This document shows, in pieces, positions 25,922 through 38,289 of a DNA stretch of 64,000 nt (its first letter is position 1; each line of letters starts with the position of its first letter). The position numbers and the translations under genes are program-made. Origin of the DNA: Sipunculus nudus. Its lineage: Eukaryota > Annelida > Sipuncula > Golfingiida > Sipunculidae. Where the stretch lies: assembly GCA_026874595.1 (NCBI GenBank), contig CM049321.1:50201297-50265296 (forward strand), written 5' to 3'. The notes beneath the pieces were generated by a model, which ran no database searches, had not been told where the DNA came from, and saw nothing but the letters and a program-made list of their open reading frames with translations.

Positions 25922-28900
25922 ATTCGACCAATTTGCTACTTCATTTAAATTCGATACCATCTCATTGCTCACCCAACCGACTCTGAACTCAAACTAATAT
26001 TCAGACGCTATCAGCTATAACCAAAATTTAAAACATAACTTCCACGTTACTTGCTCACCACTTAAAATGGTGCTGAGACCTCACTAAAATAATCTAATAT
26101 ACCTGGTTTTCTATGGGCTCGGTATTTCTTGAATTATTTATTTTAACTGTTTCCTCAAAATTACAAAGGATTTCATTTGTGATCCCTCGACGACTGAATG
26201 CGTTCAGAGGTCATGATTTGCACCAATGTCAAGTTTTATAACACAAGTTTAATTTTTGCGATTGTTTTAAATCCAGTATAATATTGTGGCAAATATCTAG
26301 CCAAAATTTTGATTTGAATAAGAAGAGAAGCAACGACAGCTTTCGTTCAAATAATTACATCTTAGATTATGTAAAAGGAGCAAGCTATTACAAAATGCAT
26401 AAAATGGGTGCTAACTGCCTCTTTGTGTTTCATTTGGGGGTCATGTCGGTTTTTAAATGACTTATTTAATGTCCAAACAATATTATCAATCAGTATATTA
26501 TTACAGTGGCCTCAACAATACATCCTCTTCCAACAAGTATTTGCCTGTGTATTGTTCTGCGGTCGAGTCAGTTCTTAATTACGTTCAACACTTTTTATTT
26601 AACGTAAAAACCGTCCGATTGAGCCCAGGGAAGTCCTCCGCAGGAGTCCAGTTGTCTAGGTTGATTTAAGACCCGTCTTTAATAGGAGGGTTATTGCTTG
26701 CCTGTCGGATATTGAGTCGTTTTTCCGCAGGGAACATCTACTTCCCTGAACAGGAGACGCCGGTGATCGCTTGCCGATTGCTTTCAGTAGTATATTTTGT
26801 TGTCGATAACATCGGCAGTCGTTGAATATATCTTTCATACCATACAGAAAGCTTGTTTCCTGTTTGTTATACTACACACACGCAAGCACACCCCCGGTAC
26901 ATCCCTCAAAAGCAGTCTTGCCCCATCCCTATTTCGTTCACCCTCTCTAAGTAAGCATCTTTATATTACAGTATGCTAAAATTGACGAGAAACAGACCGT
27001 ATGGATGCCTGTAAAATAACCAAGACTCGCAGCGGCCGATCGAGGATTTTGGAAATTGGGAGGTCTAACCAAGAACAAAATTATTAAAAACTCCTCTGAT
27101 AGAGAAGGGATTCCAGCCAAGAAAATTGGTTTGAAACCGCTATGAAAGGTCTCAAAACGAGGCTCCGGACTGCATCCCCCTGTCCTCTCTGGATCCGCTG
27201 CTGCTAAGAGTCTACCGAATCAAGCTTGTGGTCATTATACCAACGTGCTATTGTACTGACCCTAATGTTTTCCGTGTTAACATCGAGTGCCCCCCTTGCG
27301 TTGAACTCTTTGACTCATAAGACAGAATCTGTTTAGAAAAACGTGAGTGCAATCATCATGGCGATCCTCTTAGGAGTCGTATGTATATATCTGGCTTGCA
27401 GTAAAATGTCTGTTGGGGTCAATTAGTGGTAGGCACTTGATTCCCGAGTGGGATTTTACTAGAGCGCATTCCTGCTATAAGCCTTTTAATGATGGTGGGA
27501 AAATCTTATAGACGTATCTAGCAATAATTGTAACCGCTGAATACCTAAGAATGAATATTTTGTATATGTGTCTCTTTGTTTACTATGTATAATATCTCAT
27601 ACGAATTGTTGATATGTAGCTATATAGATTAGTACAAGTGTACCGCCATCATTATTATTGGCTCAGGCCAGAATCTATAACATCTTTATTATGACACATA
27701 CCATTCAATAGTAGTAAAAACGTATATATTTTATCATTTAACCTGCATTGGAAGAGAACCCTAGAGGAATGATATCATGGCTGTGACGGCGACAGTGACG
27801 TGAATTTATCTTCCAGGGTGGGGACGGAGGGGGGATGTGACTTGAAGACACACACATTTTTTTAAATATATATACTAAATCATTTTTTTTTAATCAGGTA
27901 TTATGTTTCAACTATAAGTTAATTTCAAACTAAGGTTATGTATAGTGTTTCATAATAACCCATAAACGAAACCAAAGTCTAAAATTATAATTATTAATAA
28001 CTGAATATGGGGGGGGGGGGAGGGTGATTACATGTATTTAAAATGTTTTTAAATCGACCGACACCGAAATCGGTGTCGATTTCAAATAATGTGATATCAG
28101 ACTATTTAATTCAAACTCTCCTCTTATTATCTGTAGTTTGTAGTGTTGATGTTGGTTTCGATCACTCCGACAGACTCATATATATATCCTACTTTACCAA
28201 AGGAATACGTGACCTGTATTATCTGGGATTAATTGTTTAAGCGAAATTGCAGACCCCATCAGCCGGGTTTTTTTCTTTTCAGACCACACCGAAATCTTTC
28301 ACTAATATAAGGATTAGCGTAACCAGCATAACAATTTGAAAATCACATACTCAGCGGTGTATGCATAGTCATATAAATATTCATGTGTATTCTTCTCTTA
28401 TCCAGTAATCTATTCTATACCTCAACCCCTATCCACGATTGATTAGCGTCAGTCACCTCGAATGTGTTTACTGAAGAAGCAATAACAAACAGGCACTAAA
28501 AAAACTGTACGTTTTCGAAATACGGTATTGAAACATTAGCAGCATTAACATTTAATGATGTGCTGTATCGAAGTTTTTTTCTTGCAACAATTATTAAGAG
28601 ATCTATCTGAATCACTTTCACGATACAGTATTTTCCTTCCCCTATTTTCTATATTGTTAATTTGGCATCTTGACATGGGAATATGAACACTGTGATCTTT
28701 TCACATTAAATCGTTTCCAGAACTTTGCCAAGGTAATGTTTTATTGTAATTGTGTAAAAAGCGCTTTTGTTTATACTTCTCAGCAACAGTTATTTTAGTA
28801 AATAGTTCACTGTATGAGTGAACAAACATATGACACTATAAAAATAGCTGACTTTTTAACACTAAATTAAAATACTAATTTGTTCTTACTTGAAAGGCCA

Positions 28901-29680
28901 AGAGAAAATGCCTCTTGTCATTCTGTTGCAAAGAATTCTTTGTTATTTCTTAATGATTAATAACGGTTAAAGCTACTAGGGAAAAAACAATGTCCTGCTA
29001 CTCTGTGAAGGTGTTTGAATAAATAAAAACCGACTACATTTATGAAGTGTAATTGGCAATTCTGCAAATTGCTGCGTGTGACAGTTTTTTTTTTACCGGG
29101 ATATCTTTTCGCTTCGGTCTTTGACCTGTCAGTCTAGTATGTGATATACTACAGCTTTCGTTCTCTTCCAAGACACATACATTGCAATCAATGAGTGCTT
29201 ACTGTATCAGGCTCTGTTTGCCGTATCCGGGTTGATTTCTACCACATGAGACCATGGTTTTTGTCGGTAATAGGGACTTCCGCAGTTCCAATAACTTTAT
29301 TCTCTTCACACACAAATCAAGTTAAGATCTTATTAAAACTAAACATTAGATCGTTAGTAAAGCCATAGATGTAAGCGAACTAAGCAGAAATGTTTGCAAG
29401 TAAAAAAAACAGGATGTTGTTGGAGACCTAAATGCCCCAGGAGTCACATTTGCTGTCATGTATACACTGCTGTATGGGTTCAAAAAACCTTTTTTCAGCC
29501 GCCGTAACCTTTTGTGACATATTTCAGACCAGTTGTTGCTGCCTGGACCCCCCCCCCTCCCCCGCTTTTCCAGGCTGTTGGGTCTTTTTAAGGCTTCGTC
29601 AATTGTCCTCCTTGGTTGACCCCTCTCCCCCGGAACTGCCCCTGTGTAATAGCTGTATGTCAAAATACGATTGTAAGTAA
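25922..29680. other. Intron stretch, nothing recognised
   Basis: No coding or RNA signature seen. A G run lies at about 28010-28020. Confidence 0.4.
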
Positions 29681-29683
29681 TCT

Positions 29684-29930
29684 TCTATGGCTCAGGGGTG
29701 GAGCACAGGACTCAAAGCCGGGAGGTCGTGAGTTCGAATCTCAGCCGAAGCGGTGAGATTTTTTTAAGATCGGCCCCCACGATCGTTGGGCACAATTTTG
29801 GCTCCAATAACATACACCTTTCGGGGGTCCTTCGGTGGTATGACCCATTTATGGATTGAATTATAGATCTAGGACACGCAGATGTAACAGTTACCGGCCC
29901 TGGATAACTTAAGTTATAAAATCAGGTGAA
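29684..29930 (+). repeat. tRNA-derived SINE
   Basis: The head has an A-box-like TGGCTCAGGGGTGGAGCA with a pairable D-arm (GCTC...GAGC) and a B-box GAGTTCGAATCTC in a four-pair T-arm. A tRNA-unrelated body with GATCGGCCCCCAC follows. The head matches, block for block, the minus-strand copies at 48577-48835 and 58436-58690. The acceptor stem is poor, so this is not a functional tRNA. The 3' end is uncertain. Confidence 0.6.
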
Positions 29931-30254
29931 GTAGTCAGCGGGCCTGGAAAACACCAGGATATAGAATCAGAGGAAGCGTGTGATACCCCGCCAAGTACGC
30001 CGAAACTTGAATCGAATTCTGCAGATGTATATACATGTACACGTATTTAAGCTAGCATTAAATAAATGCAGTCGATTACCTCAATAAAAAAATATTTATG
30101 AAGAAAATGGCGTTGTATCATTAAAATAAAAAAATAATGGTAAATTCAGTTACCTGCAAAATTGAATGGATTGTTCTTTCATTGTCATCTTAACCCTTCC
30201 GTAAATTTTCAACAAATTTTTGCGAAAATATACGGACAGCAGAGGTACAAGATG

Positions 30255-30545
30255 CCAGGACGAGAGGTTGGGGAACATGGGACTGCAAAGCTGTTGGTTC
30301 GCGTCCCGTTCTAACCGCCGTCTGCGCTAAGACTCTTAGGCAAAGTCTTTACCACAAGGGAGCGCTCTCTCGACCCAAAAGTGAATTGGTACTGGTCATG
30401 GGAGGAAGGCAAATATCGAACTAATAACCTTCTAGGGTCTGATATGACTGCTTAGGTTGTATGCTCCCCAGGGAGCTGAGAAAAGCCCAATAGACCAGGA
30501 AGGCAAAGTGTAAAGACGGATGAGACTGACATCGTCGGTGATATC
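30255..30545 (+). repeat. tRNA-derived SINE, second family
   Basis: A-box-like GAGGTTGGGGAACATGG, then B-box-like TTGGTTCGCGTCCCG, followed by CTTAGGCAAAGTCTTTACCA and GTGAATTGGTACTGG. That body resembles the conserved core of DeuSINE/V-SINE-type elements (from memory). Limits are approximate. Confidence 0.45.
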
Positions 30546-31320
30546 AGACTATTTACCCCACCTTTACCTATTTTACCTTTTTAGGTCAGGGGTATGGATT
30601 ACTTTGAAAGGTTAGTCCTGTCCAAGAAAATTTTTTTTCAAGGGATATACACCTGCGCGAAAAAAAAATTCTAACATGTTATTTTTCCAAGTGAGATGAT
30701 GCGTATAGGGAAATTGTTGATTGGAAACTGCATTTGTGTTACTAGGAAACGATATTTGTTTTTCTTTTTTTGCTTGCCCTTAACGCCAGCTACATCTGGA
30801 CTCGGAGACAAACACGGTCTCAATGATTTCTTCTCCTGGAAGCCATTTTAAAGGTACCTCCACTGTAAGACCTACAAGCAAACGCTTGAACGCGTAGGAT
30901 TCAATTTCTAAGTACAAAGATGTTTCGAATACACAGGTCGGTCTCCAACAGAGATATTTAAAACCATTTTCTTGAAAATGGTTTCCAAGCATGTTGTGTC
31001 AATTTTTAATAATTTCAGTAGCACAGCTTGTAGTTATTTTAAAATGCCACTTAAGCAGTTTATTAGGTGCCATTTGACTGTTACCCGTGGCTCCAGCTAA
31101 ATATCAGTTTGATTATTTTTTTATCAAACCCAGATTTGAAAGCTTGGGATTTAAGAGCTGGTGATTTATATCTATCTATATAATGCCCTCTGTTTACATA
31201 TGTCACCATGCAAAGAAGGACTAGCAGGGGCGGGGATCTACGATTCGATAACTGGGGAGGGGGAGGTCAAGGAAGGGGATGAAGAAACATTTTGAATAAT
31301 TAGGCTGTAATGGGATAGCT

Positions 31321-31797
31321 TTAAGGAGCCCAATCACGTACAAAGGATGTTGAATTAACAAAAAAAAATGGCTTCTTCCTTTTAAAATAAACCTGTACTA
31401 GCAAAATATTGTCTTGAAACCATTAGCTTACTCTTTTAAACGAGTTATAAAACAGTGCCCAAAGCGCAATCACAGGTGTTAACATAAATCTAGCGCGTCG
31501 GGCAACAACATTTGTCAATCAGATGCCCTGAATGATCTGGCCAAAATGATGCAATACATGTTGAGACACCCCGTTTCGGTTCATAGTTGGACATCCGGTA
31601 ACGCGGCCTTGCAATGGATAACAAAGACATGTGGACTGTGTTTACCAACATGCAGAGCTATAGCAAGGTGTAAACAAGCAGTTTGCGAGGTACTGAGACT
31701 GTGTGCTGGGAAGGGTTGGCTGGGACATTTTTATATAGAGTAAAACTAAACTGATTGTTTGAAAGAATAGACATAATATTGCTCCTGATTATGTTTT
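31321..31797 (+). mobile_element. TTAA-flanked MITE, copy 3
   Basis: Starts TTAAGGAGCCCAATCA and follows the 4239-4724 element through the AAATAAAC, GCAAAATATTG, ATGTGGACTG, GCGAGGTAC and AATATTGCTCCTGATTATG blocks. The right TTAA end has decayed. The ORF at 31546-31743 lies wholly in this element. Confidence 0.65.
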
Positions 31798-33061
31798 ATA
31801 TGTACCATGATGCAAATTCCGTTTTTTTTCTCGGTTTTTAGCGCATATGTTTTCGTATTTCCAAGATTTCCCGATAAATCAATACCCTGATGTGGCAGCT
31901 CTTTTTTTAATATTTAAATAAAAGATTTTTTATCACCATAGGTGAACCAATACTTCTGCGGGGTTGTGTCTGTATAAGGGAAAGTAATTGACCCCACTTT
32001 AACCTTTCTGCGCGTCTAGAGCCCTGGTCTATTTCTAAACCACAAAAATGCGCTCCCTCCATCAAGGAAATAACCTCTTTTAATTGGGTTATGAACATGC
32101 CAGGTTAAGCTATAAGAACAAAACGTCTTGCACGACAAAAATGGATCTATCGGATGAGATATTGGAATATGTAAATAAAAAGTAATTGTTCTACAGACTG
32201 GAGGATCATAACACATGAAGTGAGTACACGATTTTAGGTGAAAATTTGCAAACCTTCCAGGAAAATACAAAACAAAACACTTTAAACTTGAAATGATAAC
32301 TGCAAAACACCAGCACAAAATTAATTCCATATTTCATTTCTACAACAATCTCTAAGGAATGGAGACAAGGTCATAAATAAGCAACATGCTGGAGGTTCCA
32401 TTTGCCAAAAGGAGGCGATGAGTCCGTGGATTTCGTTACAAAAACTTTTATACATGAGAAAATAAAGGGCAGGTACTGAGTTATTTACATGAAATAGAGT
32501 GGTATTACCTTGAATCGTAAGAATTCTTTCACAGTTAATTCCTATTTTTTTATGATTGATTACCGAATGGTCTGCAAAATAGGCTTTTTTCATTTTGCAC
32601 AATTGTAAAAACCCCTTTTGGAAGTTGAAACACGTGTAAGCACTAGCACCGTATTTTTGGTGCCACCAATGTATTTAGGAATCCATTACCTGCTCTTAAA
32701 AGTATGTCCAGTTTCGCCAAGGCCTCGTGTTTGCAGCTTCCAAATAGGTTCCCTCTCAAACGTTTCTTCCGTTTTACCTTTCTTTTTATGTAATTGACAA
32801 ATTATGCATATGCTACAGATCCATTACCATGAAATCTTCTGAAAGGTTCAGACATCAAATGAATAAAATTGGGGTGGGTTTTGAAACTGGGTGTTTTTAT
32901 TTTCCATTTGCAGAGGCGTCGTCGGTTGTATCAGTCGCTTGTTACTACCTAGCAAGGGTATCTGTTATTAACATAATGCATGCAAGTATTTTGATGGAGT
33001 TTGCTAAATAGCACGTTAGATTCTTTAAAATGTAAAACTGAAATATATTTTTTCAAATAGC

Positions 33062-33062
<1 letters not shown>
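31798..33062. other. Intron stretch, nothing recognised
   Basis: Only short frames without family signatures. Confidence 0.4.

Positions 33063-33131
<69 letters not shown>
33063..33131. repeat. (TA)n microsatellite
   Basis: Pure TA tract. Confidence 0.97.
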
Positions 33132-33133
<2 letters not shown>

Positions 33134-34780
33134 CTTATAAAAGGAATTCGGTTTACGTCTGTTCGCAATGTTCTCTAAAACAGCGTTGTGTACAATTGTG
33201 TGCCTTGTATTATTTTGAAGATTATTATGCCCGCAATGACATAGGCGATAATGAACATATAATTTTGAGTGAATTTCCGTTTTTACTGACTTGCACAGAG
33301 GTATAAGACCGAGCACAGCCGAACTGCCTTCGGCAATGATCGGAACACATGCATCGTGGTCTTTCAACCTCAAACACTTATATTGTTCATATTAATAAAG
33401 CTTGTTTTCAGTGAGGGATTTGAGCCTGTGGGGCCTTTCATTAGGCTCTCACCCACGTGCGTGGTCAGTTAAAGAAAAAAACATGTTTCTCGCTTTATGA
33501 AATGGAGAGTTCAACCCAGGAGGAATAATGACAAAACCTAATTCAAGGACCCAATTTCACGAACAGGCGTGGGGTGGGTGGAGTGGTGTCTGGCGTTTCA
33601 GGCCTCAAAATTATCTTATATGATGAAAAAGCTTGTGGCGGTTTAAAATGAATACGGACCCTCTGCATGGAGTCACGTTGGGTCCGCTTCTGCTACTTAC
33701 GAGGTATGCATATTTCTTTTTCTTTCTCCAGGAACAGTTTCCTTGCAACGTACATTTAATAAATCTTTGATGTGTTCCCCACATCAACCTAATCTTTATA
33801 CGTCCAACGATAGAATCCAGTCAAATATCATCGAAAACCTGAATTCCCCCGTGTCTCATTCCGCTTCGCAATATAAACACCATCACTGACCAGGTCTTCA
33901 AGGTAAACAAAAGCGGGGTATAAATTTCTTGCCACGAGGACAGCCCACAAAATAAATGTTAAAAATATAAGAGCGACTGCAGTATCACTCACGCACTGTC
34001 TCTACCAGGTTATGGGTTTATACGGGTATTATGTCTAGGATTCATGTAATTTAAAAGTAAGTGACAAAATTAAGATACAAGCAGCTGGAAATAGAAACGT
34101 TTTCTGTTCATAGAAGTGTTGTGCCTCAGAGAGGAGCGTGAGTTATTCTACAGTCGTGCCAAATGTTTATACATATCTTATGGAGACAGTTTCCCACTGA
34201 AAACCTGTATTTACTGTTAACTTTTAGAATAAAAAAAATGAGCCAACATTTCACCTTTCAGTTAATAAATCTCCCCAACCCCAGTAATAAGCCAGTTATA
34301 CCGGTTCTACCAGCTAGTATAATATATAAACATATATCCCATAACAAACGCGCATCGCTTTGCTGAACAATTGATAGAAATGTGTCATGATATATATTTA
34401 GTTGAAAATAAGAATATTCTTCCTTTAAACTAATAAATTGCTGTTTAATATTCAGCTTAATACTACATACAGTTTTTACATAGAGAATAACAGGGCGACG
34501 ATACTTATGATCTTTCAACAGAAACCAGATCCCGAACAGCGATTTCTGTTATATTCTCGTATTCACACTGTCAAAGCTATATGATAATAAGTGTTATGAC
34601 ATTGAGAATTATTTGTGTTTAAAACTCCCAATCAATTAATGTTATTTAAATCGCAAGACACCTGCGCCCGTTTCGCAGCTGTACAATTACTCCCAAGATA
34701 CATAGGACGTCTTGTGCTTAGGCTCTTTCCCTTTATAATTATTCCACTTTTGTCTACTTTTTTACCTAACTTATAACAAC
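33132..34780. other. Intron stretch, nothing firm
   Basis: GGACCCTCTGCATGGAGTC followed by GGGTCCGCTT near 33657-33690 resembles CGACCCTGTGCATTGAGTC with GGCCCGCTTTC at 57453-57490, suggesting a small dispersed repeat. No gene seen. Confidence 0.35.
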
Positions 34781-34839
34781 AGATCACGTAATCGTGATCA
34801 TTACAAATCTTGTTTACGGAGATAAAAAAAATCAGATTC

Positions 34840-35499
34840 TGTAACACTAGGCAGGGTGAAATGTCTAGGGGAATGAATAAAGAAGTCAGTGGTTTTTGTT
34901 GACAAATAATTATAATTTATTCTTAGAACAATCCTAACATTACAATTCACTAAATCAATAAAATTACACACAAAAAGAATGAAATGTACAGTACCAGAGT
35001 GTCCGGATCCTAGGCTTTGGTTTCTGGATACCACCACTGTCACAGCTCAACTAAAATCCTCCAACACCAATAATCCAGGTAAATAGTAATAATCCAAAGG
35101 CAAACTGGAGACAGTCCGTAATAAATCTGTATTAAGTCCGTTAAATATCTGACACCATTGCAGTTATCGGTAAGGTTCCAAAACGGACGAGATAGTTACA
35201 CTTTTAGTGCTCGCTGGTATTTTCCTTTCTGCCGGCTCTAAACACAGCCTCTAATTTATAGCTTTTCACACCTATATTCCAGAAATGGAAAATTCTATAG
35301 AACAATCCTCACGCATATGAACAGACCAGAAATATGTAGAACAAAGAACGCTGTGTCTCTACGCTTCAGATCCCACTCGCGGGCCAGCCCCTAACAAGCA
35401 AGGTTTCCATAGCAAAGAAACATGCCTGCGCTACACGAATCAGAATGTCAACAGACACATGTAACACTCCTGCGCACAACAAAACAGACACCTGTAACA
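34840..35499 (-). mobile_element. LTR-like repeat, left copy (minus orientation)
   Basis: Read on the minus strand, it starts TGTTACAGGTGTCTG (35499) and ends AGTGTTACA (34840), with AATAAA near the 3' end. It is homologous, in opposite orientation, to 37432-38221. Homology extends past the terminal TGTTACA into flanking sequence (shared GATCTGTTG and ACGTGATC near 34780-34800 and 38272-38285), as expected if some internal retroelement sequence remains. TG...CA ends, size and polyadenylation signal favour an LTR. No gag/pol was recognised. Confidence 0.55.
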
Positions 35500-35584
35500 A
35501 CCTCCGTTCTCAAATAACTGAACTTAGTTAAAATTAATTTATCAAATGACTGGGTCAACTATTTATCGACTATCTGCTTATTCC

Positions 35585-35810
35585 TAATCGGCTACCTTGG
35601 TTGCCTCCGCCATTAGGATATGCTTTCATCCCAGTGCGTGTATGTGTTTGTGCGGGTGTGTGTTTGTTCACAACTTAACTCCTGAACGGTATATAGTGCA
35701 ATTTTATAGGCATTTTGGTAAACGGACAATAAAGATTCGATCAGGTTTTGCTGTAGATCCGGTCTATGGGACGTCATCAAGGAGTGTTCACATTTAGACT
35801 TTTACTTATG
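35585..35810 (-). repeat. Dispersed CA-rich repeat, copy 3 (inverted)
   Basis: Contains GCCTCCGCCATTAGGATATG, GTGTGTATGTGTTTGTGCGG-type sequence, then TATAGTGCAATTTTATAGGCATTTTGG. The reverse complement aligns with 46130-46270 and ends like 3485-3600. Confidence 0.55.
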
Positions 35811-36329
35811 CACGAATGAACCTGAAAATTTGGGGCGAATTTGGGAGCAACCCCCATTAGGGAGCACCACATGGCGGAGGCTTACATTCGTTAGAATGCA
35901 GACTTCTCGTTAGATATATATAATACACAAATTAATAAATAAACAACTTAACTGTGAATTATCAAACGGCTGAGTTTATGTTCAGATACACCAAGCAGCG
36001 GTGTCATCTAGAAAGGAAGACAGGTTTTCGTATCTGTCGGTGTGATTGTTGGTTTGTTGGTGAAGCAACAACCTTATCGTTAAAAAGAGTTACAGAACGA
36101 AAAGGTTCCATTTTTTAGGAGTGGGGCATGGACCTTTTGGAGCGCTTCCGGAGAGAGTGGGATCCAGTAGATTGTTTTGCACTGTCGGAGGTGTGCGCTA
36201 TGAAGACTACCGTAAAAGTAGGTAACACATCATCTAACTGATGTTAGAAATTATAGCAATAATGTGGACATGGCATACTTTTATAAAGGTCCTGTGCTTA
36301 TTTTAATTTTTCACTGATATCTCATGAGT

Positions 36330-36811
36330 TTAAAGGGACATAATCAGGAGCAATATTATGCCTATTTTTCACACTATCGGTTCAATTTTGCTTTGTGCAA
36401 AAGTTTCCCAGCATAACCATGCCAGCACATAGTCTCAGTACCTCGCAAACGGCTGTTTAACACCTTGTAATGACTCTGCTTGTTTAAAAACACAGTCCAC
36501 GTGTCTGTTTACCATAACAAGACAGCCTGACCGGAGGCCCGATTGTGAGTCGGAACATGTAATACATTTTTTGGGGTCAAGTCTGGCAGGGCATTATTTG
36601 GTTGGCAGGTGTTTGGCTCAGCGTTGCACAATATCCAACACGCTGTGTTTATCTTAACACCTGAGATCGCGCCCGGTCCACTGTTTTAAGCACTCGTTTT
36701 CAGGAGTAAGGAAACAGTTTCAGAGCAATATTTTGCGGGTACAAATTTTATTTAAAAGGAAGATTTTTATTGTTAATTCAACATGCTTTATAAATGATTG
36801 GGCCCCTTTAA
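36330..36811 (-). mobile_element. TTAA-flanked MITE, copy 4 (inverted)
   Basis: A 482 bp element bounded by TTAAAGGGAC at left and GGGGCCCCTTTAA (approximately) at right, the inverse of the 4239-4724 copy. It preserves both TTAA ends and lies between the two opposed LTRs. Confidence 0.7.
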
Positions 36812-37431
36812 TTGCTTCTTGTTGAAACGATTTCAGGTTGGGTATGAATTATATATGACATCAAACATTTAGGTTTCGTTATCTTATTTGAAGCACGTAA
36901 TGTGAACAAGGATTCTGCGAGCAAACACTGAAAACCTTGAAATCGTTTGCACTAAAACAGGCACAGTTACTTGCTTTTGTATAAGCTCATTTTCAACGTT
37001 ACATTAACCGTTGTCAAATCTAACTAATAACAGTAAACCATTTCTGAATATCGAGTTTGTACAATGTTTTTAATGTTACCCTGTTTCATATCATAATGGA
37101 TACATTTTTCAACGTCTATCGGTAGCTTAAATCACGTTTAAGTAACGAATGGTGTATGCCCTAATGTCACGGTTTGGTGACACACATTTTCGTTCAGTTG
37201 GAAAAACGAATAACAATTTGTATCACGTGTAAATTTAAAGGGTCCTGTTCCTACCTAGGATTTTTTTATATCCACGTATTTTATAACGAGCGCGGTCGCT
37301 TGAAATATCCAAACAAATTCAAGTAGAACATCTGGCGGCATGGCAACTCATGTCCTTTCAGCGTTCTCAAAAGTTCAACCAACTACTTTGTCAACATTTG
37401 CGCATGAACCGTGTTTATCATAAGCTTGTTA

Positions 37432-38221
37432 AGTTACAGATGTCTCTTTTATTGTATGCGTATGTGCAGCGCTAGCATTGGCCGTTGCCATGACGGTTTA
37501 GCTCGGCCGACACGTGGGGTCTGACGTGTAAACAGCGGTCATGCTAGTCTTGGGTTTTCTCGCCTGGCCGAGCCGGGCCGGCCACGTGTGAACCCTGATA
37601 TGTAGAAACACAGTGATGTTGTTCTAGATGTTTCCTCTACGCGTGTGTACTGTGCATCATGTTCTTTGGATTTTTCGAGAAATGGAAAGTCCTCGGCTTG
37701 AGGTGAAAGTTATAATTAAGGGGCTGTGTTTTAGAGCCAAGAGGGAGGAGAGAAATATTCCAGCGGACACAGAAGTGTGTAAGTCAGTTGTTAATCTTTT
37801 CGAATTAGTGCGGCAATTATAGATTTTCTTATATATATATAATGTATTATATATTATATAATGTTCAGTTTGCCTTTCGGATCACCGCCAGGATTTCACT
37901 TTGGGTAAGAGTAGATTGACTTTGTGATTACATTGGACTGCTATTCTCTGAGAAGATTTGTGTGAACTGTTCATCCAGTTTATACATTTTAAAGGGCTTG
38001 TCGCTGTAACATTGGTGGTATCCAGGTACTGTGCACTTTGTTTATTATGCTGTGTGAATATATTGATTCGCTGATAACTGTTGTTGTACTGTGTAATTGT
38101 ATTGATTTAGTGTATTGTAATATTAGGGTTGTTTTAAGAATAAATTATAATTGATTGTTAACAAAAAAACACTGACTTCTTTATTCATTCCTCTATACAT
38201 TTCACGCAGCCTAGTGTTACA
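37432..38221 (+). mobile_element. LTR-like repeat, right copy (plus orientation)
   Basis: Starts GTTACAGATGTCTCTTTT and ends CTAGTGTTACA. Shared blocks with the inverted copy at 34840-35499 include GGCTCTAAAACACAGCC-like sequence, TGGTATCCAG, GAATAAATTATAATT and ACTGACTTCTTTATTCATTC. It is longer than the left copy, partly because of the inner insertion at 37467-37597. The ORF at 37628-37822 falls inside it and is not considered a gene. Confidence 0.55.
37467..37597. mobile_element. Possible hAT-type MITE nested in the right LTR
   Basis: A GC-rich block starting CAGCGCTAGCATTGGCCG and ending GGCCACGTGTGAACCCTG, which reversed reads CAGGGTTCACACGTGGCC. Flanks CGTATGTG and ATATGTAG are a partly matching 8 bp pair. 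It appears absent from the left LTR. Ends and flanks are degenerate. Confidence 0.35.
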
Positions 38222-38289
38222 GAATATGATTTTTTTTAGCTCCATAACAAAAATTAGGCTCGTCACGACTACGTGATCTGTTGATATAA

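Noticed and set aside
29346-29663. 105 aa minus-strand ORF
   Set aside because: Low-complexity Gly/Arg stretch over a C-run; no domain, and an overlapping antisense frame is equally open.
29684-29756. Functional tRNA gene
   Set aside because: A and B boxes and D/T arms are present, but the acceptor stem is poor and related copies with SINE bodies occur at 48.6 and 58.4 kb.
33053-33373. 106 aa ORF with an Ile-Tyr tail, and similar Ile-Tyr ORFs elsewhere
   Set aside because: Produced by translating (TA)n microsatellites.
37628-37822. 64 aa plus-strand ORF
   Set aside because: Lies inside the right LTR-like repeat, and the homologous left copy does not keep the frame.
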